A stretch of DNA of 64,000 nt, taken from a virus. The notes below the pieces were generated by a model. That model made no database searches. It worked only from the letters and a program-made list of their open reading frames with translations, and had not been told where the DNA came from. The stretch lies in the IMG/VR virus record IMGVR_UViG_3300010354_000073, positions 1-64,000 of that record, one strand, 5' to 3'. Positions 8,612 to 16,937 of this stretch are shown here, piece after piece. Within the stretch, counting starts at the first letter, position 1. Each line of letters opens with the position of its first letter. The position numbers and the translations under genes are program-made.

Positions 8612-9748
8612 TTATGAGAGAGCAATTGCCAAGGCAATGGATTTACTATCGACATACCTACGATTAGCAGCATCAGATGAACTGGTTGGATCTGCTACGT
8701 TTATTACCCTATTATTTAGAATGTTTAAATTAGATGAAAGACCACCAGACAAGGAAACATTACCAGCAATAGTAGTATCACCAGTTGTTGAATTAACAAT
8801 GAATTTGTTCGTGTTAATTGTTAAATTACCTCCAATAGAAGCTCCGCCAGATAAAGTTACACTACCACTAGAAGTTAAATTGCCAGTGGATGGAGCAACT
8901 GTAAATTTAGGAGATCCAGTCGGACCAATTCTAAAAGTACCTTCAATGTAAACATCTTGATTAAATGTAACGTCGTCACTAAAATCTGAAATACCAGTAA
9001 CAGAAAAATCTCCGCCAACGGTAACATCTCCTTGTAAATCTGAATCAAGACCAACAGTTAAATTACCAGCAATTGACAAATCAGAACTAATTACGTTATA
9101 ATTAAATTTGCCATAAGCAGCAAAACTAATTTCTGTTGTGCTTCCGTACACGATCAAACTTTGACCGCCACTCATCTTGATATCAGTTCTTTGATATGTC
9201 GATCTTGGATTTAATTCTGTTTCATACTCTAAGTAATTTGCAGAAGGTAAATTTATCCCAGTATCACTAACACCAATTCTTATCGTTGCAGGATTTGGTC
9301 CTTGGTTGGTTGCAAACAAAGATACATTTAATTCTTGATTTGCTGGAACTGTGTATAGTAAATTTTTTTGTCTTGCAGTTGGAATTTTAACTGATGCTAA
9401 AAATCCAGAATTAGTTGGGTTATCTTGTTGTTCACCATGAATGATAAAACTAGTATCATCAGCATCACTATAAACAACTAATGATTGGTTGTTACCATAA
9501 TATATTGTATTTGATTCGTAACTTTCCCCAGGATCAATAACCCAATCGTAAATTACATAGTTTGATGCGCTAAAAGATGTCAAAGATCCAGAAGAGACAC
9601 CAATTCGTATTCTTACTGGATATGGGTTTTTATGAGTTACAGTAATAGTTCCCTCAACAATTTTTGAATTGGGAGCAACGTGCAATACTGTCCTTGTTTT
9701 TTTAGTTGGAATAATGGACGCTAAATATCCAAATGTGGGTACTGGCAT
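8612..9748 (-). CDS. tail-fibre-like protein with duplicated N-terminal domain
   Basis: A 378-residue protein built of three parts. Residues 1-107 and about 110-215 are two copies of one beta domain: both run V-P-x-N-x-x-[LI], then NP-[YA]-[PT]-[VI]-R-IRIGVS, then Y-x-x-[GY]-x-x-x-[SY], ending SLxVY and a [DT]xx[ID]SF sheet. Residues about 217-340 are collagen-like or beta-helix 'GNLTVG...GDFSV' repeats. The C-terminus NRVINVADPTSSSDAANRRYVDSK is the foldon-like tail seen in phage fibres. It has a late promoter at 9780-9787. The same N-terminal domain occurs once as a free protein at 20822-21145. Confidence 0.78.
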   Translation of the reverse strand: MPVPTFGYLASIIPTKKTRTVLHVAPNSKIVEGTITVTHKNPYPVRIRIGVSSGSLTSFSASNYVIYDWVIDPGESYESNTIYYGNNQSLVVYSDADDTSFIIHGEQQDNPTNSGFLASVKIPTARQKNLLYTVPANQELNVSLFATNQGPNPATIRIGVSDTGINLPSANYLEYETELNPRSTYQRTDIKMSGGQSLIVYGSTTEISFAAYGKFNYNVISSDLSIAGNLTVGLDSDLQGDVTVGGDFSVTGISDFSDDVTFNQDVYIEGTFRIGPTGSPKFTVAPSTGNLTSSGSVTLSGGASIGGNLTINTNKFIVNSTTGDTTIAGNVSLSGGLSSNLNILNNRVINVADPTSSSDAANRRYVDSKSIALAIALS

Positions 9749-9779
9749 TCTACAAGATGCTATTATTCTATGTTATACT

Positions 9780-9791
9780 TATTTATAAATG
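9780..9791. promoter_or_regulatory. near-palindromic divergent late promoter
   Basis: The minus strand reads TATAAATA at 9787-9780, 32 bases before the fibre gene start at 9748. The same palindromic ATTTATAAAT gives TATAAATG on the plus strand at 9784-9791, only 11 bases before the epimerase ATG at 9802. The minus-strand use is well supported. The plus-strand use would give an almost leaderless message and is speculative. Confidence 0.6.
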
Positions 9792-9801
9792 GGTTGAAAA
9801 T

Positions 9802-10590
9802 ATGATTTTTCTTACTGGATGTAAAGGATTTATTGGTCAGCATTTTGCTAGCACTATAGGAGATAGTGTAGCTGTTGATTATTTTAATGCTTTTCCTGTT
9901 CTAGAGCATTTCAAAAGTTGGGATACGATAGATGAAATAATACACTTAGGAGCAATATCTTCAACTACTGAAAAAGATATTAATAAATTGCACAAGTATA
10001 ATGTAGAATATACTATTGCTTTGTTTGAAAAGGCGATTGAATATCAAATCCCAGTTAAATATGCATCGTCTGCTTCTGTTTATGGACTATCAGAATGTGG
10101 AGAAGTCAACCCTTTAAATTATTATGCAATTACAAAAACTCAAATTGATTATTATGTTCAAGACAATTTAGATAAATTTAAAAACATTTGTGGATATAGA
10201 TTTTTTAATGTATATGGAGAAAATGAAAATCACAAAAAAGATCAAGCAAGTCCAGTGAGTAAATTTACTTGGCAAGCAAAAGAAACAAAACAAATAAAAG
10301 TATTTGAAGGATCAGAAAATTATTATCGTGATTTCATTTACGTTGGTGATATAGTTAATATTGTTTTAAATCAAACTCAACCTTCTGGAATTTATGATTT
10401 GGGAACAGGAGTATCAAAATCATTTCAAACAATTGCAGAATTGGTCGCAAAAAAAGAGGGGGCGGAAATTAAAACAATTCCCTTCCCCTCAAATTTAAAA
10501 GGTAAATATCAAAACAATACTCGTGCAAATATGAACTGGATTGATTACAATTTTACCACTGTAGAAGATTATATTAATCGCCCTTCATAA
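9802..10590 (+). CDS. hldD: ADP-heptose 6-epimerase-like SDR enzyme
   Basis: An extended short-chain dehydrogenase/reductase. The N-terminal dinucleotide-binding loop is TGCKGFIGQHF (residues 4-14). Then come HLGAISSTTE (a hallmark of ADP-L-glycero-D-manno-heptose 6-epimerase), the SSASVYG segment, the catalytic YAITK (Y-x-x-x-K, about residues 112-116), RFFNVYGENE, and RDFIYVGDIV. HldD converts ADP-D-glycero- to ADP-L-glycero-manno-heptose using NADP. I chose the ATG at 9802 because the fold starts there; an upstream in-frame ATG at 9733 would add unrelated hydrophobic residues. At 262 residues it is shorter than bacterial HldD (about 310). It is the only convincing plus-strand gene here, and its last 17 bases overlap the cupin gene tail-to-tail. 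Confidence 0.85.
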   Translation: MIFLTGCKGFIGQHFASTIGDSVAVDYFNAFPVLEHFKSWDTIDEIIHLGAISSTTEKDINKLHKYNVEYTIALFEKAIEYQIPVKYASSASVYGLSECGEVNPLNYYAITKTQIDYYVQDNLDKFKNICGYRFFNVYGENENHKKDQASPVSKFTWQAKETKQIKVFEGSENYYRDFIYVGDIVNIVLNQTQPSGIYDLGTGVSKSFQTIAELVAKKEGAEIKTIPFPSNLKGKYQNNTRANMNWIDYNFTTVEDYINRPS

Positions 10591-10936
10591 CTCTGTGACT
10601 GTCCTCATCGAAATGAGTTGTAGAAAACTCAAATAATTCTGTATCTAAAAGAGCAATCATTTGATGACGCATACCCCTAGGGATTTCAAATTTGTCTCCA
10701 GCATTTAGAATTGCGTAAGAAGCCTGACTAAAATCATCAGTCATTCCAAAAAATAATTTGATTGCTCCTGACTGAACATAAAATGTTTCTCTTTTTTTCT
10801 CATGGAAATGCCAAGAGCACTTTTTATCCTTAACCATATAAAGAAGTTTTCCACAATACTCTTCATTATTTACGATCCATTTTTCAAATCCCCACCCCTT
10901 TGGAACTAATTTAATATTAAGATCAGAAGAATTCAT
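10574..10936 (-). CDS. cupin-fold sugar-metabolism protein
   Basis: A 120-residue single-domain cupin. Motif 1 is visible as CSWHFHEKKRETFYVQSGAIKLFFG (two histidines and a glutamate as probable metal ligands, about residues 40-63), and motif 2 as GDKFEIPRGMRHQM (third histidine near residue 91). Small cupins of this type occur in sugar-nucleotide clusters as isomerases or epimerases. The exact reaction is not readable from sequence. It overlaps the upstream HAD gene by 14 bases and sits in the heptose/carbamoyl cassette. Confidence 0.75.
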   Translation of the reverse strand: MNSSDLNIKLVPKGWGFEKWIVNNEEYCGKLLYMVKDKKCSWHFHEKKRETFYVQSGAIKLFFGMTDDFSQASYAILNAGDKFEIPRGMRHQMIALLDTELFEFSTTHFDEDSHRVMKGD

Positions 10937-11249
10937 TTGCGTTTACTCCTTTATCATCAATGTATATATCACCTGCTGGTTTGCCTAGAATTAATTGATG
11001 GAACTTACAACCCCAAGATTTAAGTTGAACATAAGTTAAATCTTGAAAATGTTTTTGAGCAAGAATTCTTGAGTTATCATATCTACCCATTCCTCTAGCG
11101 GTAAAATATTTAATTGTATGTCCCTCATCATATAAAGCATTAATTTTTTGAATCCTATCTAGTTTGGGAATACTTGTTTCATAATCTCCATCTTCTCTAC
11201 ATTCTGGTTTGTCGCAAATTGTCCCGTCAATATCAATTACATAAATCAT
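10923..11249 (-). CDS. small HAD-superfamily phosphatase
   Basis: A 108-residue HAD hydrolase without a large cap domain. Motif I is DIDGT (residues 6-10, nucleophile D6 and acid D8), motif II is the T of YFTARG (about 49-54), a lysine lies in LGKPAGD (about 90-96) and motif IV is the acidic pair IDDKG. In the heptose pathway a HAD enzyme (GmhB) removes the 7-phosphate from heptose 1,7-bisphosphate. This protein is much shorter than GmhB (about 190 aa), so that role is inferred from context. It overlaps the kinase gene by 17 bases. Confidence 0.75.
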   Translation of the reverse strand: MIYVIDIDGTICDKPECREDGDYETSIPKLDRIQKINALYDEGHTIKYFTARGMGRYDNSRILAQKHFQDLTYVQLKSWGCKFHQLILGKPAGDIYIDDKGVNANEFF

Positions 11250-12021
11250 TTACGTCTCCTGATGTAAGAATATAAGTTCCTCTATTTTGAACTGCTATGG
11301 CAGCTGCCTTATTAGCATATGGTATAGCACATTCTATTCTACCACATTTTAAATAAAAGTAAACCAAAGCACTTAAAAATGTATCTCCAGCACCAGCTAC
11401 ATCAAATACTGGAACTGGTACTCCAGGATAATGTTTTCCTTTATAAACTGCGCCATCAGATCCTTTTGTAGTAATTAAAAAAGGATATTCACCTTGTAAA
11501 CGATTAGTTTCTAATTCGTTCAATTTTAGATAACAATCTGATGGGAGAGTAGTTTTTTTACTGTCAACAAACACAGGACCATCAAACCAATCAACCAATT
11601 CGAATAATTTTTCTTGTGTTAAAAATCCTTTATTATAATCGGATATTATCAAAGCATCATATTGATTTTGATCTGGTAATTCATAATTAAATTCATCAAC
11701 AATATCATTTTCATCCAATCGCATGAGTTGTTGATTTGATTTCTCATCTACATATCTAGTTTTAATTGGACGATTACTATTGGTTATCATGTAAACTTCA
11801 ATTCCAAATGCTTGTAGATTCAAACGAACGTTCCATGCCATACCCATAGTTTGATATGTTTTTGAGAACTCTAAAATAGGCACTGGAGCTTCTGGACTTA
11901 ATCTAGAACACTTACCATAAACATACCTATCAATACAAGAATCACCTATAAGAAGAACCTTGTATTGTTTTGGTTGTGGAGAAAGTTCCAACTCTGTCGA
12001 AAAACCGAACTTCTTTTGCAT
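11233..12021 (-). CDS. rfaE1: heptose-7-phosphate kinase (PfkB family, HldE N-domain type)
   Basis: A 262-residue ribokinase-family sugar kinase. The N-terminus LLIGDSCIDRYVYGKCSRLSPEAPVPILEF is the RfaE/HldE substrate-binding signature. ATP binding and catalysis are shown by ITTKGSDGAVYKG and the PfkB signature DVAGAGDTFLSAL (catalytic D in GAGD, about residue 213). One oddity: the usual GGAANVA motif reads MGMAWNVRLN, so two conserved residues are replaced. It is shorter than typical RfaE1 (about 315). It overlaps the adenylyltransferase by 80 bases in another frame. No in-frame ATG later than the chosen one would preserve the N-terminal motif. Confidence 0.82.
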   Translation of the reverse strand: MQKKFGFSTELELSPQPKQYKVLLIGDSCIDRYVYGKCSRLSPEAPVPILEFSKTYQTMGMAWNVRLNLQAFGIEVYMITNSNRPIKTRYVDEKSNQQLMRLDENDIVDEFNYELPDQNQYDALIISDYNKGFLTQEKLFELVDWFDGPVFVDSKKTTLPSDCYLKLNELETNRLQGEYPFLITTKGSDGAVYKGKHYPGVPVPVFDVAGAGDTFLSALVYFYLKCGRIECAIPYANKAAAIAVQNRGTYILTSGDVNDLCN

Positions 12022-12340
12022 ATTGTTGACCTACAACTTCTTTGTCTTTCCAATCTGATCCTACTACTAGTATATCAGGATTTATGGATTTTATCAAATC
12101 TTCTAAATTTTGTTTTGTATTAAAAATATAAACAGAGTCAATGTATTTTATTGCCTGTAAAGTTTCTTCTCTATCTTGCTGACAAAAAATTGGTCTTGTC
12201 TTGCCCTTCATCTCAGAAACTCTCTCATCTGAATCTATAGCAACAATTAAATAATCTCCAAGAGATTTGGCATACTTAAAAAGTTTTATATGTCCTGGAT
12301 GCAGGACATCGAAACAACCATTAACAAAGATTTTTTTCAT
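11942..12340 (-). CDS. rfaE2: heptose-1-phosphate adenylyltransferase (HldE C-domain type)
   Basis: A 132-residue nucleotidyltransferase. The N-terminus carries NGCFDVLHPGHIKLFKYAKSLGD with the H-x-G-H nucleotide-binding motif (about residues 15-18). Further on are VAIDSDERV, PDILVVGSDW and the closing VGTFSTTKTIQ, where STTK is typical of RfaE/HldE C-domains. It would make ADP-D-glycero-beta-D-manno-heptose from the 1-phosphate and ATP. In E. coli this domain is fused behind the kinase; here the two are separate, in reversed order and overlapping by 80 bases. Its start overlaps the upstream carbamoyltransferase by 20 bases. Confidence 0.85.
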   Translation of the reverse strand: MKKIFVNGCFDVLHPGHIKLFKYAKSLGDYLIVAIDSDERVSEMKGKTRPIFCQQDREETLQAIKYIDSVYIFNTKQNLEDLIKSINPDILVVGSDWKDKEVVGQQYAKEVRFFDRVGTFSTTKTIQGSSYR

Positions 12341-13991
12341 TTGGAAAATAAATCATACTACTAATTTCAGGTAAAATCAAATATTCAATGTCACTTTTTC
12401 TCATGGTTCTAAAGGCATCATTTAAATCTTCTACGATTGTATCGCCAGCTAAATTAAATGATGTATTGAATAATATAGGAACTCCAGTGAGATTATAGAA
12501 TTCTTCGATTAAAGAATAATAATTTAAATTGTGCTCTTTAGTTACAGTTTGAATTCTACACGTTCCATCTACATGAGTTATTGCTGGGATCAAATCTCTT
12601 TTTGATTCTAACACATCAACAGCATACATCATAAAAGGACTTTCATTCAATCTATCCATATCAAACCATTCTCTAGCATGTTCTAATAAAACAGTTCCAG
12701 CAAATGGTCTAAAGTATTCTCTTTTTTTAATTTTATTAACTATATCTTTTCCTTTAGGATTTCTAGGATCAAAAAGAATAGAACGATTGCCAAGAGCACG
12801 AGGACCTGCTTCAGATCTTCCTTGACACAAAGCAACTATATTTCCATCAGCAATTAATTGTGCCGCATCTTTTGAAGAGCACTCAGATTGCACTTCCCAT
12901 TCATACAAATTGTATTCATAATTAATGGGTTGACCAAAATATAAATTTGTAATATTTGTTTTTTTATAATTTGGTAAATATTTTTTGCTTTGATGTTTAT
13001 AGTAAGTTAATTTGGCAGCTCCCATTGCAGTTCCAGAATCATCAGATATAGGTTCTACGTATAAATTTACGTCGCTGGGAAGATTCTTTAGTAATCTGTA
13101 ATTACTAACACAGTTAAGAGCACACCCACCAGTTAAAATTATATTTTTTTTATTTGTAAGTGATAGTGCTTTATACACCAATTGCATAATATACAATTCA
13201 AATTCTTTTTGAAGAACATAGCAAAGATTTTGTTTCTTTCGTTCTAAATCATCTTCATCTTTGGAATAAGAAAGATATTCATACTGCTTCATCCTCACAC
13301 CAACAAATTTGAATTGATTGTAATCAAACAAATTAAATAATTGTTTATTACCACCATCTTCGGATAACATCCATTTTATATTTTTATCTTCTGTTCCATA
13401 TGAAGATAATCCCATCGTCTTACCACATTCTAAACCATCCCAACCAAGATATTCTGTAACACCAGAATATACCATGCCAGCACTAATTCTAGAAACAGGA
13501 TCTACGAATTCGTGTTCTTCATTATCAACTGGAATGTTACCATAACCAACAACAGATTTATAAACACAATTACAATCTATTGGAAAAGACATATCAAAAA
13601 TAGATTCATTTTCTTTACCAAATGATAAATCAGAACCTGCACCATCGATTACTACACAAGCAGCGTCATCAAAACCAGAATTATAAAAAGCACATGCTGC
13701 ATGTAAAGCGTGATGATATTCACTCAAATTTACATAGTTTGTTACTGTTATTCCTGCCTTTGCAAATAATTTGTAGTATGTTCCAAAATCTGTTTGATGA
13801 TTATATAAGTGGGTGAATGCAACATAATCTAATTGATTTGTATAATTTGAAATTAAATCAATGACATAAACTATTTCTTTGTCATGTTTTTTGTGTGATA
13901 TTCGTTCTTCCTGGAGATGTAAAACAACTTTATCATCCCGCATTAAACAAATGGCACTATCATGTGCAGTATTTACCCCAAGTATCCACAT
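12321..13991 (-). CDS. NodU/CmcH-family O-carbamoyltransferase, copy 1
   Basis: A 556-residue carbamoyltransferase that would transfer a carbamoyl group from carbamoyl phosphate (via an ATP-dependent intermediate) to a sugar hydroxyl. Visible family marks: MWILGVNTAHDSAICL at the N-terminus, HHALHAACAFYNSGF with metal/active-site histidines (about residues 93-107), GGCALNCVSNYRL (about 290), QGRSEAGPRALGNRSILFDPR (about 392-412), FRPFAG and THVDGTCRIQTV (about 472-483), FNTSFNLAGDTIV near the end. It is full length for the family and clearly paralogous to the adjacent upstream gene; the stop-to-start gap is 3 bases. The acceptor is unknown; heptose is suggested by the neighbours. Confidence 0.87.
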   Translation of the reverse strand: MWILGVNTAHDSAICLMRDDKVVLHLQEERISHKKHDKEIVYVIDLISNYTNQLDYVAFTHLYNHQTDFGTYYKLFAKAGITVTNYVNLSEYHHALHAACAFYNSGFDDAACVVIDGAGSDLSFGKENESIFDMSFPIDCNCVYKSVVGYGNIPVDNEEHEFVDPVSRISAGMVYSGVTEYLGWDGLECGKTMGLSSYGTEDKNIKWMLSEDGGNKQLFNLFDYNQFKFVGVRMKQYEYLSYSKDEDDLERKKQNLCYVLQKEFELYIMQLVYKALSLTNKKNIILTGGCALNCVSNYRLLKNLPSDVNLYVEPISDDSGTAMGAAKLTYYKHQSKKYLPNYKKTNITNLYFGQPINYEYNLYEWEVQSECSSKDAAQLIADGNIVALCQGRSEAGPRALGNRSILFDPRNPKGKDIVNKIKKREYFRPFAGTVLLEHAREWFDMDRLNESPFMMYAVDVLESKRDLIPAITHVDGTCRIQTVTKEHNLNYYSLIEEFYNLTGVPILFNTSFNLAGDTIVEDLNDAFRTMRKSDIEYLILPEISSMIYFPNEKNLC

Positions 13992-13994
13992 AAA

Positions 13995-15704
13995 TCATTC
14001 TTTATTTTTATTACTAATTTTTACTAATTTTTGAATTTCTGGCAAATAAAGATATTCAATATCACTATTGTTTAAAGTTTTTACTGCGTCTTCTATAGTT
14101 TCTACTAAAGGATCTCCTCCAAGATTAAAACTGGTATTGAAGAGAATAGGAACTTCGCTCAGTTTTTCAAATGCATCAATCAGATTATAGTAGTGCTCAT
14201 TCTGTTCTGGAGTTACCGTTTGAATGCGGCAAGTTCCATCAACGTGAATAACTGAAGGTATTTTTTCTTCTACTCCTTCTAGACATGATACAGCATACAT
14301 CATGTGTGGAGTTTCATCACGACCAGCAAGATCAAACCAATCATGAACCTTTTCTTTCTTAATTGAACATGCAAAAGGTCGGAACCATTCACGACGCTTT
14401 ACAGCATTGACAATATCCTTACCATCTTTAATGGTGGGATCAAACAGAATAGAACGGTTTCCAAGAGCACGAGGACCACCTTCAGAACGACCCTGATACA
14501 TTGTAACGATATTACCTTCTCTAATTAAAGCAGCTACCTCATCATAAGATGTTTCTTTGATATCAGTAACTCCACAAGTGCTCAAATCAGTTTCATAAGT
14601 ATCTGGAGAATACTGTGGTCCATAATAAACAGAAGATTGTTTTTGAGTTTTGGTATTTTCGGTCAATTCATTCCAAACATATTTTGCTCCGCCAATTGAA
14701 GTTCCACCATCGTGAGAAATTGGTTCACAATAGATGTTAAGATCTGGAAATTCTTTCCAATACTTATAATTAGCAACACAGTTCAATCCGTATCCACCAC
14801 AGACAACAATATTTTTTTCTCCTGTTTCTTCGTGTGCTTTACGAATTAGTTGAACCATTCTGTTTGATGATTCTTCTTGGATTTTATATGCCAAATCTTT
14901 TTGAATTTGAGTATACTCACTAATTCCATTCACATGTTGCTTAACATCATTTGCTAAAATTGGATAACGATGAATATTAATTTGAGCAGCATTTGGATAG
15001 GTAGGAATAATTAAACTTCTATTCCCATATTCACCATCAAAGAAGGAAGGCAATTCATCATTTTGTTTACCATATGGAGCAAGTCCCATTAGTTTACCAG
15101 CTTCAATAGCAGGGAATCCACAGTATTGAGTTACTGCTTCATACATCTTTGTCAAACCTGGGTATTCTGTTAGGAAAACACCAGATTCTAATTCATGAAA
15201 ACCTATTGCTGCTTTTGTTCCAATATGCTTATAAACTGTATCAAACGTATTAGGATAACTTGCTTGGAAAATAGTTTCAAATTCGTATGAAATATCTGGG
15301 CAACCATCGAGTTGAAGAAAACTTCCTGCTCCATCAGCAATCACACAAGCAGCAGTTTCAAATCCAGAATTGTAGAAACCACACGCAGCGTGCATTTCGT
15401 GGTGCGCTACATCAATAAAATGAGTTTCAAATTCAAATTTTTTCTTGGCAAGTTTTCGCACCCATCCTTCATACATGTCTTCTCCAGTCCAATCAAGTTT
15501 GGATCCAGCACGGTGAGTGTGACAAACAACTAAATGATCAATATGATCAACATAATCAAATACTTTGGCAAGACCCAATAAAGGAGAACCATCGTATTTA
15601 AATCTAGACAGGCGCTCTTCTTCTAAGTAAAAAACAACCTCTCCATCAACAAGCAATGTCGTGCTGCCGTTATGACCACGAGCAACGGATGCAATAATTG
15701 TCAT
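13995..15704 (-). CDS. NodU/CmcH-family O-carbamoyltransferase, copy 2
   Basis: A 569-residue paralogue of the next gene, with the same blocks: VARGHNGSTTLLVDGEVVFYLEEERLS at the N-terminus, HHEMHAACGFYNSGFETAA (about residues 100-118), GGYGLNCVANYKYW, QGRSEGGPRALGNRSILFDP, FRPFACS, IHVDGTCRIQTV, FNTSFNLGGDPLVE. All key residues seen in copy 1 are kept, so both are probably active. Divergence between the copies suggests two acceptor positions rather than a recent duplication. The start has GAGG ten bases upstream. It follows the GT9 gene by 14 bases and would be co-transcribed with it. Confidence 0.87.
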   Translation of the reverse strand: MTIIASVARGHNGSTTLLVDGEVVFYLEEERLSRFKYDGSPLLGLAKVFDYVDHIDHLVVCHTHRAGSKLDWTGEDMYEGWVRKLAKKKFEFETHFIDVAHHEMHAACGFYNSGFETAACVIADGAGSFLQLDGCPDISYEFETIFQASYPNTFDTVYKHIGTKAAIGFHELESGVFLTEYPGLTKMYEAVTQYCGFPAIEAGKLMGLAPYGKQNDELPSFFDGEYGNRSLIIPTYPNAAQINIHRYPILANDVKQHVNGISEYTQIQKDLAYKIQEESSNRMVQLIRKAHEETGEKNIVVCGGYGLNCVANYKYWKEFPDLNIYCEPISHDGGTSIGGAKYVWNELTENTKTQKQSSVYYGPQYSPDTYETDLSTCGVTDIKETSYDEVAALIREGNIVTMYQGRSEGGPRALGNRSILFDPTIKDGKDIVNAVKRREWFRPFACSIKKEKVHDWFDLAGRDETPHMMYAVSCLEGVEEKIPSVIHVDGTCRIQTVTPEQNEHYYNLIDAFEKLSEVPILFNTSFNLGGDPLVETIEDAVKTLNNSDIEYLYLPEIQKLVKISNKNKE

Positions 15705-15718
15705 TTATATACCTCAAA

Positions 15719-16852
15719 TCATTTTTTAATGTTTACAGTGTTGGCAAACCCAGATGCCGAAGATTTATTAATTTTATCTAAAATATTTTGATTAGAATTT
15801 TCTAATAATGCTGGGATAATGTTTGGATTATTAGAAGGTTGTTGATTTAATGTTGGGGGGCAACATGAAGAAGATTGTTCTTGAGTCGGAAGAATTACCT
15901 TCACTGTTGGTTTCTTATAGTATTTATTCATCAATTTTTCAACTGATTTTAAAATGACTTCCTCGACTTTATCATTCATTGCCATAATGCCATCATTTGT
16001 TCTGGCGGATTCTTCATCCATAGAAATTCTAATTGGATCATAAATTCTAAGACCCTCCCCCATATCAAGAACTTCAAATTTATCAGAATTTGGATAAGAA
16101 ATATTTTCTTTAAACGTAGATCCAACAACAACGACAGCTGGAGTTCCTACGGTATGGGCAATATGTTGACCAACAGAATCACAACCAATGAAAAGATCTG
16201 CTTCTTTAATTACCCCTGCCCAATGTCTGATTGGCATTCCAGAAGGAGCAGCTACTGGATCTTTTACGCCTTCTAATTGAAAATCTAATTGCAATTCTGA
16301 CATAACAATTACAGAATATTTTTTCTGTAATTGCTTGACAATGCTTATAACATTATTATATTCAAAACTTCTTCCAGAAGAATCGACAATCAAATTGCCC
16401 ATTACTTGAACACCGCGACCAAATGGTTGAAAAACCACCGTCTTTTCTTTTTTAGTTTTTTCTCTTACTTCAGTAACAACAAATTTACCATTTATTTCTT
16501 CTTCTCTTGATAATTTGATTGTTGGGGGAGGAAGATCTCTAATCCCCTTTTTATTAATTGCTATATCAAATGCTTGGGATAAATTACATTTTTGATTATA
16601 GTATTCCCAAATACGATATGGTTCTGGAGTTTCAATATCGGTATGAACTATTTTATCCTTAAAAAGATTTTTGTGCCAATTGTCGTAAACGTGCGAATAT
16701 AGGTTAGGATGACCTTTAAAAAAATCAGTTCCCCCTTCGCAGACAATTACGAAATCTTCCTCTGGATGGTCTTCTTTATACTTTTCAAACGCTGGAATAG
16801 AACATAATACTCTGCCTGCACCACCGTTCACAAAAAATGATTTTGGTCTCAT
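15719..16852 (-). CDS. GT9 (ADP-heptose:acceptor) glycosyltransferase
   Basis: A 377-residue glycosyltransferase of GT-B fold resembling family 9 heptosyltransferases, which move heptose from ADP-heptose to lipopolysaccharide or, in a subfamily, to protein. Visible: N-terminal FVNGGAGRVLCSIPAFEKY (residues 7-25), the central VVFQPFGRGVQVMG strand-turn, and the C-domain donor-site block RHWAGVIKEADLFIGCDSVGQHIAHTVGTPAVVVVG (about 230-265), where the D-S-x-x-x-H-x-A pattern is the GT9 hallmark. The last 60 residues are a low-complexity tail rich in S, N and P. First gene of the sugar cassette; the acceptor is unknown. Confidence 0.8.
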   Translation of the reverse strand: MRPKSFFVNGGAGRVLCSIPAFEKYKEDHPEEDFVIVCEGGTDFFKGHPNLYSHVYDNWHKNLFKDKIVHTDIETPEPYRIWEYYNQKCNLSQAFDIAINKKGIRDLPPPTIKLSREEEINGKFVVTEVREKTKKEKTVVFQPFGRGVQVMGNLIVDSSGRSFEYNNVISIVKQLQKKYSVIVMSELQLDFQLEGVKDPVAAPSGMPIRHWAGVIKEADLFIGCDSVGQHIAHTVGTPAVVVVGSTFKENISYPNSDKFEVLDMGEGLRIYDPIRISMDEESARTNDGIMAMNDKVEEVILKSVEKLMNKYYKKPTVKVILPTQEQSSSCCPPTLNQQPSNNPNIIPALLENSNQNILDKINKSSASGFANTVNIKK

Positions 16853-16903
16853 ATCGGGTCAATTAATAAATGATTTATTTTTAACACATACTTATTTAGG
16901 CAC

Positions 16904-16930
16904 AAAAAAAGAGGCGGATTACCGCCTCTT
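16904..16930 (-). terminator. rho-independent terminator
   Basis: On the minus strand GAGGCGG, a TAAT loop and CCGCCTC form a perfect 7-bp stem (extended by A-T) followed by seven T. It lies just after the 229-residue gene and separates the adhesin transcripts from the sugar cassette. Confidence 0.92.
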
Positions 16931-16937
16931 CAAAAGA

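Noticed and set aside
10923-11249. Confident naming of the HAD gene as GmhB
   Set aside because: HAD motifs are clear but the protein is about half the size of GmhB and lacks its cap and zinc-binding cysteines, so only a generic phosphatase name is given.
15719-16852. Iron-finger protein O-heptosyltransferase identity for the GT9 gene
   Set aside because: That subfamily has a four-cysteine iron motif. This protein has only one CC pair in its low-complexity tail, so protein glycosylation is kept as a hypothesis only.
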